Below are positions 52,360 through 61,397 of a stretch of 64,000 bases of DNA, piece after piece. The notes beneath the pieces are model-generated. The model had not been told where the DNA came from, made no database searches, and saw nothing but the letters and a program-made list of their open reading frames with translations. The DNA comes from an uncultured Roseburia sp. Its GTDB lineage: Bacteria > Bacillota > Clostridia > Lachnospirales > Lachnospiraceae. The stretch spans positions 62,001-126,000 of the forward strand of contig UQNW01000004.1 in assembly GCA_900542495.1 (NCBI GenBank). The letters run 5' to 3'. How positions within the stretch are numbered: position 1 is the stretch's first letter; each line of letters begins with the position of its first letter. The position numbers were made by a program, and so were the translations under genes.

Positions 52360-53394
52360 TTATCCAAGATATGCTTTCAACAGTTCAAATGTATTTTTCA
52401 CGCCGTCCACATGGCTTCTCTCATAACCGTGGGATGCATAAACGCCAGAACCGATCAGTCCGTGGCGCACATCATATCCGGCGGTCAGTGCCACATCCGC
52501 ATCTGATCCATAATATGGATATACGTCTACCGCAAAATCAATATTGTTCTCTTTTGCAGCCTTTACCAGTCCATTTACCACATCATAATGGTATGGACCG
52601 TGACTGTCCTTCGCACAGATCGATACCTGTGTCTCATCACAGACAAGTCCGTCGCCGACGCAGCCCATATCCACAGAGATCACTTCCGTTACACCTTCCG
52701 GAATGGAAGCTGCTCCGCCATGTCCTACTTCCTCAAATACGGTAATGTGCTGGTAGATCATCCGGTCCGGTGTCACATTTTCCTCTTTTAAGTATTTTGC
52801 ATAACCTAATAAAATACCAACGCTTAATTTATCATCCAAGAAACGGCTCTTGATATAACCGGATTCTGTCACAGTTGTTCTCGGATCAAAGCAGACAAAA
52901 TCGCCTGTCATGATACCAAGTTTCTCCACATCTTCTTTGGATTTCACCTTTTCATCCAGAACGACTTCCACAGAATCATAGCTTCTCTTTGTGTCATTAT
53001 ATTCGCCGTTTACATGAATAGACGCATTGATAAGCTGCAACGTTCCGTCGTATTTTCCGTTAAAACGGGTAATGACTTTGCAGTTTTCTCCCTCAGCGTT
53101 GTTGGCATTCATGCCGCCGACTGCTGTCACACGGAGTCTTCCGTTTGCCTTGATCTCAGCGACCATAGCACCTAAGGTATCAATATGTGCCTCTAAAAGT
53201 ACAGCGTTTTCTTTGTCTTTTCCACCGATTGGTACAAGCACACCGCCTTTTACGGTGAGCTTTGGTTCATAGCCAAGCTTTTTGTATTCTCCCATGACAT
53301 AATCTGCCACCTCTTTTGTAAAGCCGGACGGACTGTCAATTGCCAGGATATTTTTGGTTTCCTCTACGATATAATCTACATAATTTTTGCTCAT
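52360..53394 (-). CDS. M42 family metallopeptidase (aminopeptidase/glucanase type)
   Basis: A 344-residue cytoplasmic aminopeptidase-like enzyme. Metal ligands appear in LEAHIDTLGAMV (~67), RFLDDKLSVG (~185), EEVGHGGAAS (~219) and ISVDMGCV (~240); the catalytic Glu pair is at EEVGH. AAAGGAG precedes the ATG. Substrate may be peptides; the older name endoglucanase is not supported by sequence alone. No terminator is obvious before the next promoter. Confidence 0.93.
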   Translation of the reverse strand: MSKNYVDYIVEETKNILAIDSPSGFTKEVADYVMGEYKKLGYEPKLTVKGGVLVPIGGKDKENAVLLEAHIDTLGAMVAEIKANGRLRVTAVGGMNANNAEGENCKVITRFNGKYDGTLQLINASIHVNGEYNDTKRSYDSVEVVLDEKVKSKEDVEKLGIMTGDFVCFDPRTTVTESGYIKSRFLDDKLSVGILLGYAKYLKEENVTPDRMIYQHITVFEEVGHGGAASIPEGVTEVISVDMGCVGDGLVCDETQVSICAKDSHGPYHYDVVNGLVKAAKENNIDFAVDVYPYYGSDADVALTAGYDVRHGLIGSGVYASHGYERSHVDGVKNTFELLKAYLG

Positions 53395-53412
53395 GTTCTT
53401 TTGCTCCTTTAT

Positions 53413-54288
53413 CTAATTTGTTTTCAGGCACAAAAATGCGCCAAGGTTTCCGCGTCTGCCGTGGCTTGCGCGGTGGGAAAACAGTAAATCCGGATTGCAG
53501 CAGGTACAGATGTCTGTGATTGCAAGATGTTCCGGTAAAACACCTGCTTCCAGCAGCACAATCTCATTTGCTTTCCAGAGATTGAGCTGGTATTTTCCGT
53601 TTCCCTTATCTATAAGGATTTCATTTTCGTGACCTGCAAATGCCTTTTTAAATTCCTCTGCTACATCCTCGCTCACTTCGTAACAGTCCTGACAAATGGA
53701 CGATCCGATCGCACAGTATAAGTCTTCCGGTCTGCTGCCGTATTCTCTGTTCAGCGCCTCAATGGTCACTTTTCCCATGCGGTTAACTGTTCCGCGCCAG
53801 CCGGAATGGCTCAAACCGATTGCGCGGTGCACCGGATCTACAAAATAAAGCGGTACACAATCCGCATAAAATGTTGACAGCACAAGCCCCCGCACATCTG
53901 TGATGAGTCCGTCTATATCCTGAAACTGGCGTTCTCTGGTAAGTCCGTTCCCGGCATCCTCACTTGTCACTTTTCTGACATTGGTTGTGTGAGTCTGATC
54001 TGAAAAAACAAATTTATCATAGTCCACATCAAGTGCCAATGCCAGTCTTCTGTAATTTTCCCGGACGGCTTCCTCTTTATCTCCCCTTGTGAAACTTAAA
54101 TTCATGGTAGAAAAAATGTCTTCACTGACTCCGCCAAGTCTTGTTGTGAATCCCTCTTTTACGATGCCGGTCGCTTCCAGCGAAGGGAAATGTAAAAGTG
54201 GCACTTCCACACCGGATTTTGTCTGATGAATGACCTCAACCGGTACGCCTGTCTGATTCTTTCTTTTCCAATTATGTTCCATTTTCAT
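53413..54288 (-). CDS. pgeF: Peptidoglycan editing factor PgeF / polyphenol oxidase family
   Basis: A 291-residue YlmD/YfiH-family protein. The metal-binding pattern is present: FYADCVPLYFVDP (~149), GLSHSGWRGTVNRMG (~164), and CQDCYEVSEDVA, with the C-terminal FSHRASHGRRGNLGAFL. In E. coli the homologue removes wrongly inserted amino acids from peptidoglycan precursors; purine nucleoside phosphorylase activity has been reported for others. The ATG has a poor ribosome binding site. It lies after yraN. Confidence 0.93.
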   Translation of the reverse strand: MKMEHNWKRKNQTGVPVEVIHQTKSGVEVPLLHFPSLEATGIVKEGFTTRLGGVSEDIFSTMNLSFTRGDKEEAVRENYRRLALALDVDYDKFVFSDQTHTTNVRKVTSEDAGNGLTRERQFQDIDGLITDVRGLVLSTFYADCVPLYFVDPVHRAIGLSHSGWRGTVNRMGKVTIEALNREYGSRPEDLYCAIGSSICQDCYEVSEDVAEEFKKAFAGHENEILIDKGNGKYQLNLWKANEIVLLEAGVLPEHLAITDICTCCNPDLLFSHRASHGRRGNLGAFLCLKTN

Positions 54289-54334
54289 ACGCTGTAATAT
54301 TTTCTAATTACATTTCTCCTGTTTTTTTCTGCAA

Positions 54335-54691
54335 TTAAAAACCCTGATATTCAAAAGCATTCTGAATCACTTTGATCTTTTTCCCCAGAATCGCCGTCAC
54401 ATCAAATCTGCACGAAGTGTCCATGCCATATCCATGTGTCAGGCAATAATAGGAAGCTACCTTTGATATCGTTCTCTGTTTTGCAGGTGTCACCGCCTCA
54501 AGCGGATTTCCTGTCCCACCGTCTGTGCGGTATTTTACCTCCACAAACACAAGATACCCATTCTGCCTTGCAACAATGTCAACCTCTCCCATACGACATC
54601 TGTAATTATATTCTAAAATCTCATACCCCTGCTGCTCTAAATACGCACCCGCCAGTTTTTCATAAGCAGTCCCAACACTTCTCTTATTAAT
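54335..54691 (-). CDS. yraN: UPF0102 (YraN) endonuclease-fold protein with probable ATT start
   Basis: UPF0102 protein, 118 residues, with the nuclease-like core GEVDIVARQNGYLVFVEVKY and TPAKQRTISKVASYYC. The first in-frame ATG (54592) would remove the conserved front (NKRSVGTAYEKLAGAYLEQQ) and cut the protein to 85 residues. Extending upstream, the conserved start falls on ATT at 54691-54689, with GAGG five bases before it, exactly where homologues have Met before NKR. An AUU start codon, like that of infC, is therefore likely. Role unknown, probably DNA metabolism. Confidence 0.8.
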   Translation of the reverse strand: MNKRSVGTAYEKLAGAYLEQQGYEILEYNYRCRMGEVDIVARQNGYLVFVEVKYRTDGGTGNPLEAVTPAKQRTISKVASYYCLTHGYGMDTSCRFDVTAILGKKIKVIQNAFEYQGF

Positions 54692-54750
54692 AGAAACCTC
54701 TTTTCCGCAAAACGCCGATTTTTTTGTATCTGCTATTACTTTTCCTGCAT

Positions 54751-55056
54751 TTAAGAAAGCATATCTGCCTGCTGCAGCTTTGCTTTCATCTTATCCATGT
54801 CATCCACAAACACAAGGATCTCCGCCACCACCTCATAAAGTTCCGGTGGGATTGTATCCCCTATTTCTAATTTGGAAAGTGTTTCTGCAAGTTTATTATC
54901 CTTATAAAAAGGGATATCATTCTCTTTTGCTTTTTCAATGATTTTTTCTGCAATCTCGCCTTTCCCGCTCGCAAGGATCTTCGGTGCTTTATCGCCAGGT
55001 TCATAGGCAACTGCCACCGCAGTTTTTACTTTTTTCTTTTCCAGATTCCATGACAT
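54751..55056 (-). CDS. FlhB C-terminal-like protein (YlqH/FlhX type)
   Basis: A 101-residue stand-alone homologue of the cytoplasmic part of FlhB (EscU/YscU family). The AVAVAYEPGDKAPKILASGK front and VVAEILVFVDDMDKM tail fit, but the NPTH autocleavage motif is absent. B. subtilis YlqH has the same gene position (rbgA-rnhB-ylqG-ylqH). It may substitute for or assist FlhB in flagellar export, which is an inference. Confidence 0.9.
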   Translation of the reverse strand: MSWNLEKKKVKTAVAVAYEPGDKAPKILASGKGEIAEKIIEKAKENDIPFYKDNKLAETLSKLEIGDTIPPELYEVVAEILVFVDDMDKMKAKLQQADMLS

Positions 55057-55080
55057 ATCCGCTCACCACCTCTGTCTTTA

Positions 55081-56961
55081 TCAGGCTCTCACATCAAAAG
55101 AATAACGATGCAGTGTTCCCGTCTGCGGCATATCTTTTCGCAGAAAATCATCTCCAAAATTTACCTTCTTTTCTTCCTTTGTCACCGTTATTGTGCACTG
55201 ATAACCTTTTTCTTTCAGTTTCTGTTCCAAAACCGGAAGATACTTCTCCACCAGATCATAAGACGCATCATCTGCCATGTAAAAATTCGTCTTCACTTTA
55301 CGGTGCTGCATTTTCACGGAGACATCCGTAGAACCGAGGTGTTCGAGATCAAGATGTAAAAATGCACTCAGTTCCGCATCCGGATCTTTGAGGTTCTTTT
55401 TATTCGTATAAACATAAAGTTCACCGTTTGCATTCTGACCGGATAATTTCAGCGGCACCTGCACATAAGTATATGCCTGATTGAGCTGATTCATAAATTC
55501 AATATTGTTTCTTACTTCTGTGGCAGTATCCAAAAAAGCGGATTTGGTAATTCCGGCTTCTTTTAAGACATCTTCCACCTGTTTCATCTGCTGTTCCAGT
55601 TTTTCATAAAGCTGGCTGATTTTTTTCTCTTCTTTCAATTCTTCCGGTCTTATCAGCCACTGCTGCTCCATGACATTTTGAAGCAGACTTTTATATTCCC
55701 TGCTGCCAAAAAGTTTTTGAACATTTGCGGATGCCGCCTCACTGTTTTCTGACAGAATCTGTGATACTATGCGCAAAAAATCAGATACGGTCAGATTCTT
55801 ATTCAGAGCCAATCCACCATTCTCCAGCTTCCCTACAGCGTCCTCCGCCATGAGATTCTGCGCCACACTCTCATCTTCCAATGTATTGATAAAAATCTCC
55901 TGTTCCATATCTTCCGGAAAAAGCTGTGTATCTTCCACCAGCGAAGGAATGTTCTCTAATAACTTTCCGAGATCAGACAGCTGCTGTTCTGACAGGATGT
56001 CCTGTAATGTCTGGTTGCCAGCAGATATTGCAGCGTCTTGTGCTGCCGTTGCTGCAGATGTCTGCTGAGTTTCTCCTGCCATTGTCTGTGTGCCAGATGT
56101 CTCTGTACCGGGTGTACGTGTGTCTATAACGTTCTGACCATTTACTGTGTCCGCACTACTAATCGTGCTCTGCCCGTCTGTTATATTCTGATCGCCAGTA
56201 ATAACTTGTCCGCCTGACGTATTCTCACTGTCTGCCACCGTCTGTCCTTCGGGCGCATTCTCTCCACCGGAGATCTGCTCTGGAAGTAAAATGGATACAA
56301 TTTTCTGGTTCAGCTGCACTGCCTGATCCGGTGTCAGACTATCTGAACCTGCAAGATTTGCAAGGTCATTCATTACCTGATCCATCTCCTGCAAAATTGC
56401 GTGCTGATCCGTCATATAATTTTCAAACTGCGCTGCCATTTCTGTGGAAACAGGAATCCCAAGCTTTGTCATATTTACTACTGTAGTTACATCCACACCC
56501 GGATTCATATTGGCAATCCTTGCCATATTCATCAGGCTCTGCTTATCAATTGGCATCTGCTCTTTCATCATCGCATCAACCATCGCAAGATTGCGCTCCG
56601 TCACCGGCACATTTCCCTCTGCCAGCGCATTGGTAAGAATCGGATTTCCACCACTGCCTGCGCCTGTGTAAGGCTTTATCTCGATTGTCTCACCGTCATT
56701 GCTTTTTACCTGAAAAAACATGGGGGTTCCCTGCGAAAGCTGCACTTTTCCTGACAGTCTTGCCGAGATTGTCTGCCCATCACTCAATGCCAGTGTGACT
56801 TTTCCATTTTTTACAGAACTGACCGTTCCCTCAAAAACGCTTCCGGAAGACAGTTCTTCTAAGGTAGACACTACCTTCTGCATACCGGAAGCAGCTTTTA
56901 ATTCTTCCGTTCCGCTTGAAACATTTCGGTTATATTGTCCTAACATATCGGATATGTGCAT
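55081..56961 (-). CDS. FliK-like protein (YlqG type), flagellar hook-length control domain
   Basis: A 626-residue protein with Ser/Thr/Gln-rich low-complexity middle (~235-320) and a C-terminal Flg_hook-like domain (~490-600; TYVQVPLKLSGQNANGELYV, HLDLEHLGSTDVSVKMQ), as in FliK/YlqG. Residues ~15-130 form a second ordered region. It ends in RYSFDVRA, a tail shared with the protein at 23.0 kb. It starts 82 nt after rnhB and 24 nt before the FlhB-like gene, so a flagellar export role together is likely; no true flagellar operon is in the window. Confidence 0.85.
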   Translation of the reverse strand: MHISDMLGQYNRNVSSGTEELKAASGMQKVVSTLEELSSGSVFEGTVSSVKNGKVTLALSDGQTISARLSGKVQLSQGTPMFFQVKSNDGETIEIKPYTGAGSGGNPILTNALAEGNVPVTERNLAMVDAMMKEQMPIDKQSLMNMARIANMNPGVDVTTVVNMTKLGIPVSTEMAAQFENYMTDQHAILQEMDQVMNDLANLAGSDSLTPDQAVQLNQKIVSILLPEQISGGENAPEGQTVADSENTSGGQVITGDQNITDGQSTISSADTVNGQNVIDTRTPGTETSGTQTMAGETQQTSAATAAQDAAISAGNQTLQDILSEQQLSDLGKLLENIPSLVEDTQLFPEDMEQEIFINTLEDESVAQNLMAEDAVGKLENGGLALNKNLTVSDFLRIVSQILSENSEAASANVQKLFGSREYKSLLQNVMEQQWLIRPEELKEEKKISQLYEKLEQQMKQVEDVLKEAGITKSAFLDTATEVRNNIEFMNQLNQAYTYVQVPLKLSGQNANGELYVYTNKKNLKDPDAELSAFLHLDLEHLGSTDVSVKMQHRKVKTNFYMADDASYDLVEKYLPVLEQKLKEKGYQCTITVTKEEKKVNFGDDFLRKDMPQTGTLHRYSFDVRA

Positions 56962-57043
56962 AATTCCGCCTCACTTCCTGCATGCTTTTTGCTTACTGTG
57001 CTTTTCTAGAACAAAGAGTTGCAGCATAAAACCACAATATCTC

Positions 57044-57805
57044 TCAGATAAAATTTTTGATAAAGCTGGCACGATGAATCGGAGACGGTCCAACTTCCTG
57101 CAAAGCCTTAATATGCTCCGCTGATCCATATCCTTTATTGGAAGCAAAACCATACTGCGGAAGGATTTTATCATATTCGACCATCAGACGGTCTCTTGTA
57201 ACCTTGGCGACAATACTCGCTGCCCCTATGGAAATACTTTTTGCATCTCCTTTGATGATTGGAACCTGTCTGATAGAAACTCCGGGAATCGTTACCGCAT
57301 CATTTAATAATATATCGGGTTTTACACTTAATTTGCTTATAGCCTCACGCATTGCCTCATAAGTTGCCTGCAAAATATTAATCTCGTCGATCCGCTGCGG
57401 ACTTGCCATTCCAATCCCGACAGCAACCGCTTTTTCCATGATCACACCATATAATTCTTCTCTTTTTGCCGCAGAGAGTTTCTTGGAATCATTAATGTAC
57501 AAAATATCACAATCTTTTGGCAAAATGACTGCTCCGGCTACTACAGGACCGGCTAACGGACCTCTGCCAACTTCATCGATTCCGCAGATATAACCGCAAT
57601 CTGCATATTCGTACTCATATTTTTTCAGATTTTCAATGCGAAGCTTCTCTGCCTCTAATTTTTCCAGACGCTTTTTTGCCTGTTCAACTATTTTCACAAC
57701 GCCGGAACGCTCATCATTTTCATATGTCTGTATAAAAGAAGGCAGCTTCTCATCCTCCACTGCCTTAAGTTCTTCTTTGATCTCACCGATTTTTTTCTCT
57801 GTCAT
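57044..57805 (-). CDS. rnhB: Ribonuclease HII
   Basis: Removes ribonucleotides misincorporated in DNA, 253 residues. The catalytic motif CGIDEVGRGPLAGPVVAGAV (~73) and INDSKKLSA with the later acidic residues (LLNDAV; VEYDKILPQYGF) are intact, as is GYGSAEHIKAL. A ~70-residue N-terminal helical extension is common in Firmicutes. It lies between the FliK-like gene and rbgA, the order conserved with B. subtilis. Confidence 0.96.
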   Translation of the reverse strand: MTEKKIGEIKEELKAVEDEKLPSFIQTYENDERSGVVKIVEQAKKRLEKLEAEKLRIENLKKYEYEYADCGYICGIDEVGRGPLAGPVVAGAVILPKDCDILYINDSKKLSAAKREELYGVIMEKAVAVGIGMASPQRIDEINILQATYEAMREAISKLSVKPDILLNDAVTIPGVSIRQVPIIKGDAKSISIGAASIVAKVTRDRLMVEYDKILPQYGFASNKGYGSAEHIKALQEVGPSPIHRASFIKNFI

Positions 57806-57873
57806 GTTACCTGCCGCCTTTTATCCACGTTTTCACACAAGAAATGTATCCATTTCTAACATCTTTCCATTTC

Positions 57874-58722
57874 TTATTCTGTATCCGGTCTCTCTAATGT
57901 AATTTTTCCAAGCTTACCGCTGCGGAATTCATCAATCAAAAGTGCTGCTGCTTTACTGTAATCTAATTCATTTCCTTTGGAAATGCACTTCCGGTTTTCT
58001 GCGATCTGCTCTAAAATCTTCACAGGCGTTTCGGACTCATCCACACCGTAACGCTCCTTTAAAATACCTGCATAATCTCTCGTCAAAACCTTGATCAGTT
58101 CCAGAGACAATTCATCAATATTTAAAATTTCGTCTTTGATCGCACCGATCAGCGCCAGACGGAGACCTACCATCTGATCTTCGAATTTCGGCCACAAAAT
58201 TCCAGGGGTATCTAACAATTCCAGGTTCTTGTTCAGACGAATCCACTGTTTTCCTTTGGTGACACCCGGCTTATTTCCAGTCTTCGCACACGCTTTTCCG
58301 GCATAAGAATTGATAAAAGTTGATTTTCCAACATTCGGAATTCCCACAACCATCGCGCGGACAGGACGGTTCACGATTCCCCTTCTTCTGTCACGTTCGA
58401 TTTTTTCCTTGCAGGCTTCCATAACTACATTTGTAACAGTTTTCATGCCTGTTTTCGTTCTCGCATCAAGACCGACGACATAGTAACCCATCTTTTTAAA
58501 ATAAGCTGCCCATTCTTTATTCTGGTTTTCATCCGACAAATCTGATTTGTTCATAATGATCAGCCGCGCCTTGTTTTTTCCCAACTCATCAATGTCTGGA
58601 TTCCGGCTGCTTAATGGGATTCTCGCATCCACAAGTTCGATTACCAGATCAATTAATTTTATATCTTCCTGCATCTGACGTTTTGCTTTTGTCATATGTC
58701 CCGGATACCACTGAAACTGCAT
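57874..58722 (-). CDS. rbgA: Ribosome biogenesis GTPase RbgA (YlqF)
   Basis: Circularly permuted GTPase needed for late 50S assembly, 282 residues. The order G4 (NKSDLSD, ~58), G1 (GIPNVGKSTFINSYAG, ~129) and G3 (LLDTPGILWP, ~175) shows the permutation. The N-terminus WYPGHMTKAKRQM is diagnostic. It follows the signal peptidase gene by 22 nt and precedes rnhB. Confidence 0.96.
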   Translation of the reverse strand: MQFQWYPGHMTKAKRQMQEDIKLIDLVIELVDARIPLSSRNPDIDELGKNKARLIIMNKSDLSDENQNKEWAAYFKKMGYYVVGLDARTKTGMKTVTNVVMEACKEKIERDRRRGIVNRPVRAMVVGIPNVGKSTFINSYAGKACAKTGNKPGVTKGKQWIRLNKNLELLDTPGILWPKFEDQMVGLRLALIGAIKDEILNIDELSLELIKVLTRDYAGILKERYGVDESETPVKILEQIAENRKCISKGNELDYSKAAALLIDEFRSGKLGKITLERPDTE

Positions 58723-58744
58723 ATTTTTTCCTCACTTTTCCTTC

Positions 58745-59326
58745 TTATAAAAATCCAAATTTTTTCCATGGAGACACGCAGAACCACGCCTTGCCGATAA
58801 TGTAGTCTTTTTTTACATTTCCGATATTGGCATAGCGGCTATCCTCGCTGTTATTACGGTTGTCTCCAAGGACAAAATACTCATCATCCTCTAACTTCAT
58901 TTCCTCCGAGGCAAGTCCCGCCTCCTCGATTGCAGACACATCCACCTTCTCGTCAAAAAGTTCGCCGTTCACATAAACCGCACCATTCTGGATCAGCACC
59001 GTATCTCCCGGAACAGCGATCACACGTTTGACATAATAGTGGGATTTTTCATTTCCATTTGGCAGAAACACGATAATATCGTTCGGTTTCGGATCTGATA
59101 CTTTATAGATAAATCTGTTCACTAAAATCTCATCTCCGCTTTCTAATGTTTCTGACATCGACTGCCCTACCACACTCGTCCGCAATCCGATAAAATATAC
59201 AAACGTAAATGCAATGACAAGCGTGATCATAATCTCAACTGTCCAGCTTAAGATTTCTTTCACGATCGTCATGTTTACTTTTTTCTTTCTTCTTCCGAAA
59301 TTCAATCCGCTTCTTTTTCTTCTCAC
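58745..59326 (-). CDS. lepB: Signal peptidase I
   Basis: Membrane-bound leader peptidase of 193 residues. After a very basic start (RRKRSG, RRKKKV) there is one membrane segment (~30-48), then the catalytic Ser in VGQSMSETL (~54), the Lys in YYVKRVIAVPGD (~91) and the C-terminal DNRNNSEDSR. ATG starts are available back to 59473, but a promoter (59371-59399) lies inside that extension, and AGAGG precedes a GTG at 59326, which I take as the start. Confidence 0.92.
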   Translation of the reverse strand: MRRKRSGLNFGRRKKKVNMTIVKEILSWTVEIMITLVIAFTFVYFIGLRTSVVGQSMSETLESGDEILVNRFIYKVSDPKPNDIIVFLPNGNEKSHYYVKRVIAVPGDTVLIQNGAVYVNGELFDEKVDVSAIEEAGLASEEMKLEDDEYFVLGDNRNNSEDSRYANIGNVKKDYIIGKAWFCVSPWKKFGFL

Positions 59327-59370
59327 TTTTGTTTTCCTCTGCTCTGTTGTCCGCAAATAATACATGTTAT

Positions 59371-59399
59371 AGATTACCACAAAGCTTGATTGTACGCAA
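59371..59399 (-). promoter_or_regulatory. Promoter of the signal peptidase gene
   Basis: On the minus strand TTGCGT (59399-59394), a 17-bp spacer and TAATCT (59376-59371) lie ~50 nt before the GTG start. It implies that lepB-rbgA-rnhB can be transcribed separately from the sortase gene. Confidence 0.5.
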
Positions 59400-59447
59400 T
59401 TCGAGAATCGGATTTTCCAGATTTTATAAATGCATCCTTCCGTCCTT

Positions 59448-60296
59448 TTACCGGTAAACTGCCGTTTCAACAAGTACCCCGATCACCAGATAACGATGAT
59501 TCCGCTCGCCGTTGACACAGGTGGAAAGTGTGATAAGCCGGTCTTCTTCCCCGACTTCTAAATCTTTTCTGACATGCAGTTTATTGTCTGACACCGTCTC
59601 CTTCACATCATTTAAAAAACGATCTCTGTCCTCCCTGCTGTTGATCACATATTGTGCCGGAATATAAACATCTGTAAACTTTGCTGCTTCGTAGATTTCA
59701 TAAGTAAGTCTTTCGTTTTCTGTATACACATAGATATAAGGATGTTCCTCAAAAAATGTTTCATCCTCGAAACTGTGGATACTTCCAAACATGGAACCAT
59801 TTTTCATGTTATGTCCGTAAAAAATGGTATTATAATCGGCAAAATCTTTCTGGTTGCAATTATTTGTGTAAATACAGCCCGGATAACCCTTGCTGTGATC
59901 CAAATTGTAATCCAGATAGTAATTGTCTGTCTCTGACTGTAAAACCGGATAATCCACCTGCGTTCCCGGCACGACGATCCACGCATAAATATCTTCATTC
60001 TGTTCATGCAGCTGTCCGAAATCATAGACCGGATCACAGTAGATCACTGTTTCTTCTGTGCTCTCCTCTGTCTCCGGCTCTGCGATAACCGTCTCTGTTG
60101 CAGCACTTAACGCTTCTTCCTGTCTCATTTTCTCATATTCTAATTCCCGCTGTTTCACACTCCAGTGATGATAGACCAGATAGCCTCCACAACACACGGC
60201 GATGGCACAGAGTATCAGCACAACTGTCCAATCAGCTGTTTTTCTCCGCCTTAATGCTCTCCGTTCTTTTTTCCTCTTTTCCCGCAATGTACTCAT
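59448..60296 (-). CDS. srtB: Class B sortase
   Basis: Membrane-anchored transpeptidase of 282 residues that cleaves a C-terminal sorting signal and joins proteins to the cell wall. A membrane segment (~23-45) is preceded by a basic stretch. The catalytic triad is visible as His in FYGHNMKNGSMF (~160), Cys in ITLSTCVNG (~257) and Arg in HRYLVIGVL (~268). Class B features include the long region before the His and VDYPVLQSETDNYYL. AGGAG lies nine bases before the ATG, and the gene starts directly after lcp. A probable substrate is encoded 1.1 kb upstream. Confidence 0.94.
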   Translation of the reverse strand: MSTLREKRKKERRALRRRKTADWTVVLILCAIAVCCGGYLVYHHWSVKQRELEYEKMRQEEALSAATETVIAEPETEESTEETVIYCDPVYDFGQLHEQNEDIYAWIVVPGTQVDYPVLQSETDNYYLDYNLDHSKGYPGCIYTNNCNQKDFADYNTIFYGHNMKNGSMFGSIHSFEDETFFEEHPYIYVYTENERLTYEIYEAAKFTDVYIPAQYVINSREDRDRFLNDVKETVSDNKLHVRKDLEVGEEDRLITLSTCVNGERNHRYLVIGVLVETAVYR

Positions 60297-61319
60297 TTAT
60301 TTCTGCTCCTCGTAAAATAAATCGATGATTGTCTGCTGTACTGCCTCGTCATCTAAATAATACTCTTCATATCGTTCTCCCATCTGGATATTTCCCTGTA
60401 AAATCTGCATATTTTCCTCATCAAAATTACAGCCTGAAAGTTCTGTCGATAAATATAGCACCTCGTCCGTTGAAATATCTGTCAACATATAGTCTGATAA
60501 CTGGCTCATCAGGTTTACTGCCAATGTGGGGTTCTGTGTTAACGTTTTCTTAGCCTGACTGATAAATGCTTTTAAATATCTTTTCTGTCGTCCAATCCTG
60601 CTATATGCACTGCCGCTTACCGTGATATCTCTTCCCTGCACAAACTCCTGCGCCTCTTCTCCCTGCAAATGCACCGTCGCACCCTTTTTGAACTTTGCAT
60701 TATATAAGGTATAATCATCATCCATCTCAACCGTGACACCGCCGACTGCATCATTCACCATTCCTATACAGCTTAAATTCATTGCGACATATCCATTGAT
60801 CGGCACTTCATTTTTTAAAACATCTGCCACCTGTCCAATAACCAGTGAACAGCTTTTTTCCTGCCCGTCAGCATACGCATACTGCAATGCAAGCTGCCCG
60901 GTAAACGCACCCATTTCATTTCCATCTTCATCACACGCCACAATGCTCACCATTGTATCTCTCGGTATTGCCAGAATACGTATATTGGAATGTTCAAAAT
61001 CAAGGGAAACCAGAAAGACTGCATCCGCCTGCCCGACACTTCCGCCATCATCATCACGTTCCCACATTGCCTCTTCTTTGTCCACGCCAATACATAAAAT
61101 ATTTACGATATCTTTTCTGTATTGGTATGTTGTTCCATGATAATCAATCACATTCCGAAAAGACGCCATCTCCTCAAAGACATCCTGCTGTTCTGCCGCA
61201 ATATTTGCTTCCAGATTCTTTTTTCCTTTATACCTTACCAGAAAAAATAGTAACACGAATATCCCAAATATGCCAATCAGAAAAATAATTTTTTGATATT
61301 TCTTTATTTGTTCTTTCAT
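60297..61319 (-). CDS. LCP family (LytR-CpsA-Psr) cell-envelope protein
   Basis: A 340-residue membrane protein with one N-terminal transmembrane segment (~8-28) and an extracellular LCP domain. Conserved Arg/Asp positions appear in ADAVFLVSLDF (~98), ILAIPRDTMVS (~115) and the Arg-rich ISVGSAYSRIGRQKRYLKAF-like block (~250). LCP enzymes attach polymers from lipid carriers to peptidoglycan. GGTGAAAGAG is placed for ATG 61319; the longer frame to 61355 reads through the preceding terminator. Its stop abuts srtB. Confidence 0.9.
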   Translation of the reverse strand: MKEQIKKYQKIIFLIGIFGIFVLLFFLVRYKGKKNLEANIAAEQQDVFEEMASFRNVIDYHGTTYQYRKDIVNILCIGVDKEEAMWERDDDGGSVGQADAVFLVSLDFEHSNIRILAIPRDTMVSIVACDEDGNEMGAFTGQLALQYAYADGQEKSCSLVIGQVADVLKNEVPINGYVAMNLSCIGMVNDAVGGVTVEMDDDYTLYNAKFKKGATVHLQGEEAQEFVQGRDITVSGSAYSRIGRQKRYLKAFISQAKKTLTQNPTLAVNLMSQLSDYMLTDISTDEVLYLSTELSGCNFDEENMQILQGNIQMGERYEEYYLDDEAVQQTIIDLFYEEQK

Positions 61320-61338
61320 CTCTTTCACCCAAAACAAA

Positions 61339-61370
61339 GAAAAGCTATATGCCACAATGACATATAGCCT
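61339..61370 (-). terminator. Terminator of the surface protein gene
   Basis: On the minus strand GCTATATG pairs with CATATAGC around a 9-nt loop, followed by TTTTCTTTGTTTT. It is a modest stem, so read-through into lcp-srtB is possible. Confidence 0.7.
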
Positions 61371-61397
61371 TCCTCAGATTTATAATTATATTCTTTA

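Noticed and set aside
59327..59473. N-terminal extension of the signal peptidase
   Set aside because: It contains the likely promoter and overlaps the sortase 3' end; the GTG at 59326 has the better ribosome binding site.
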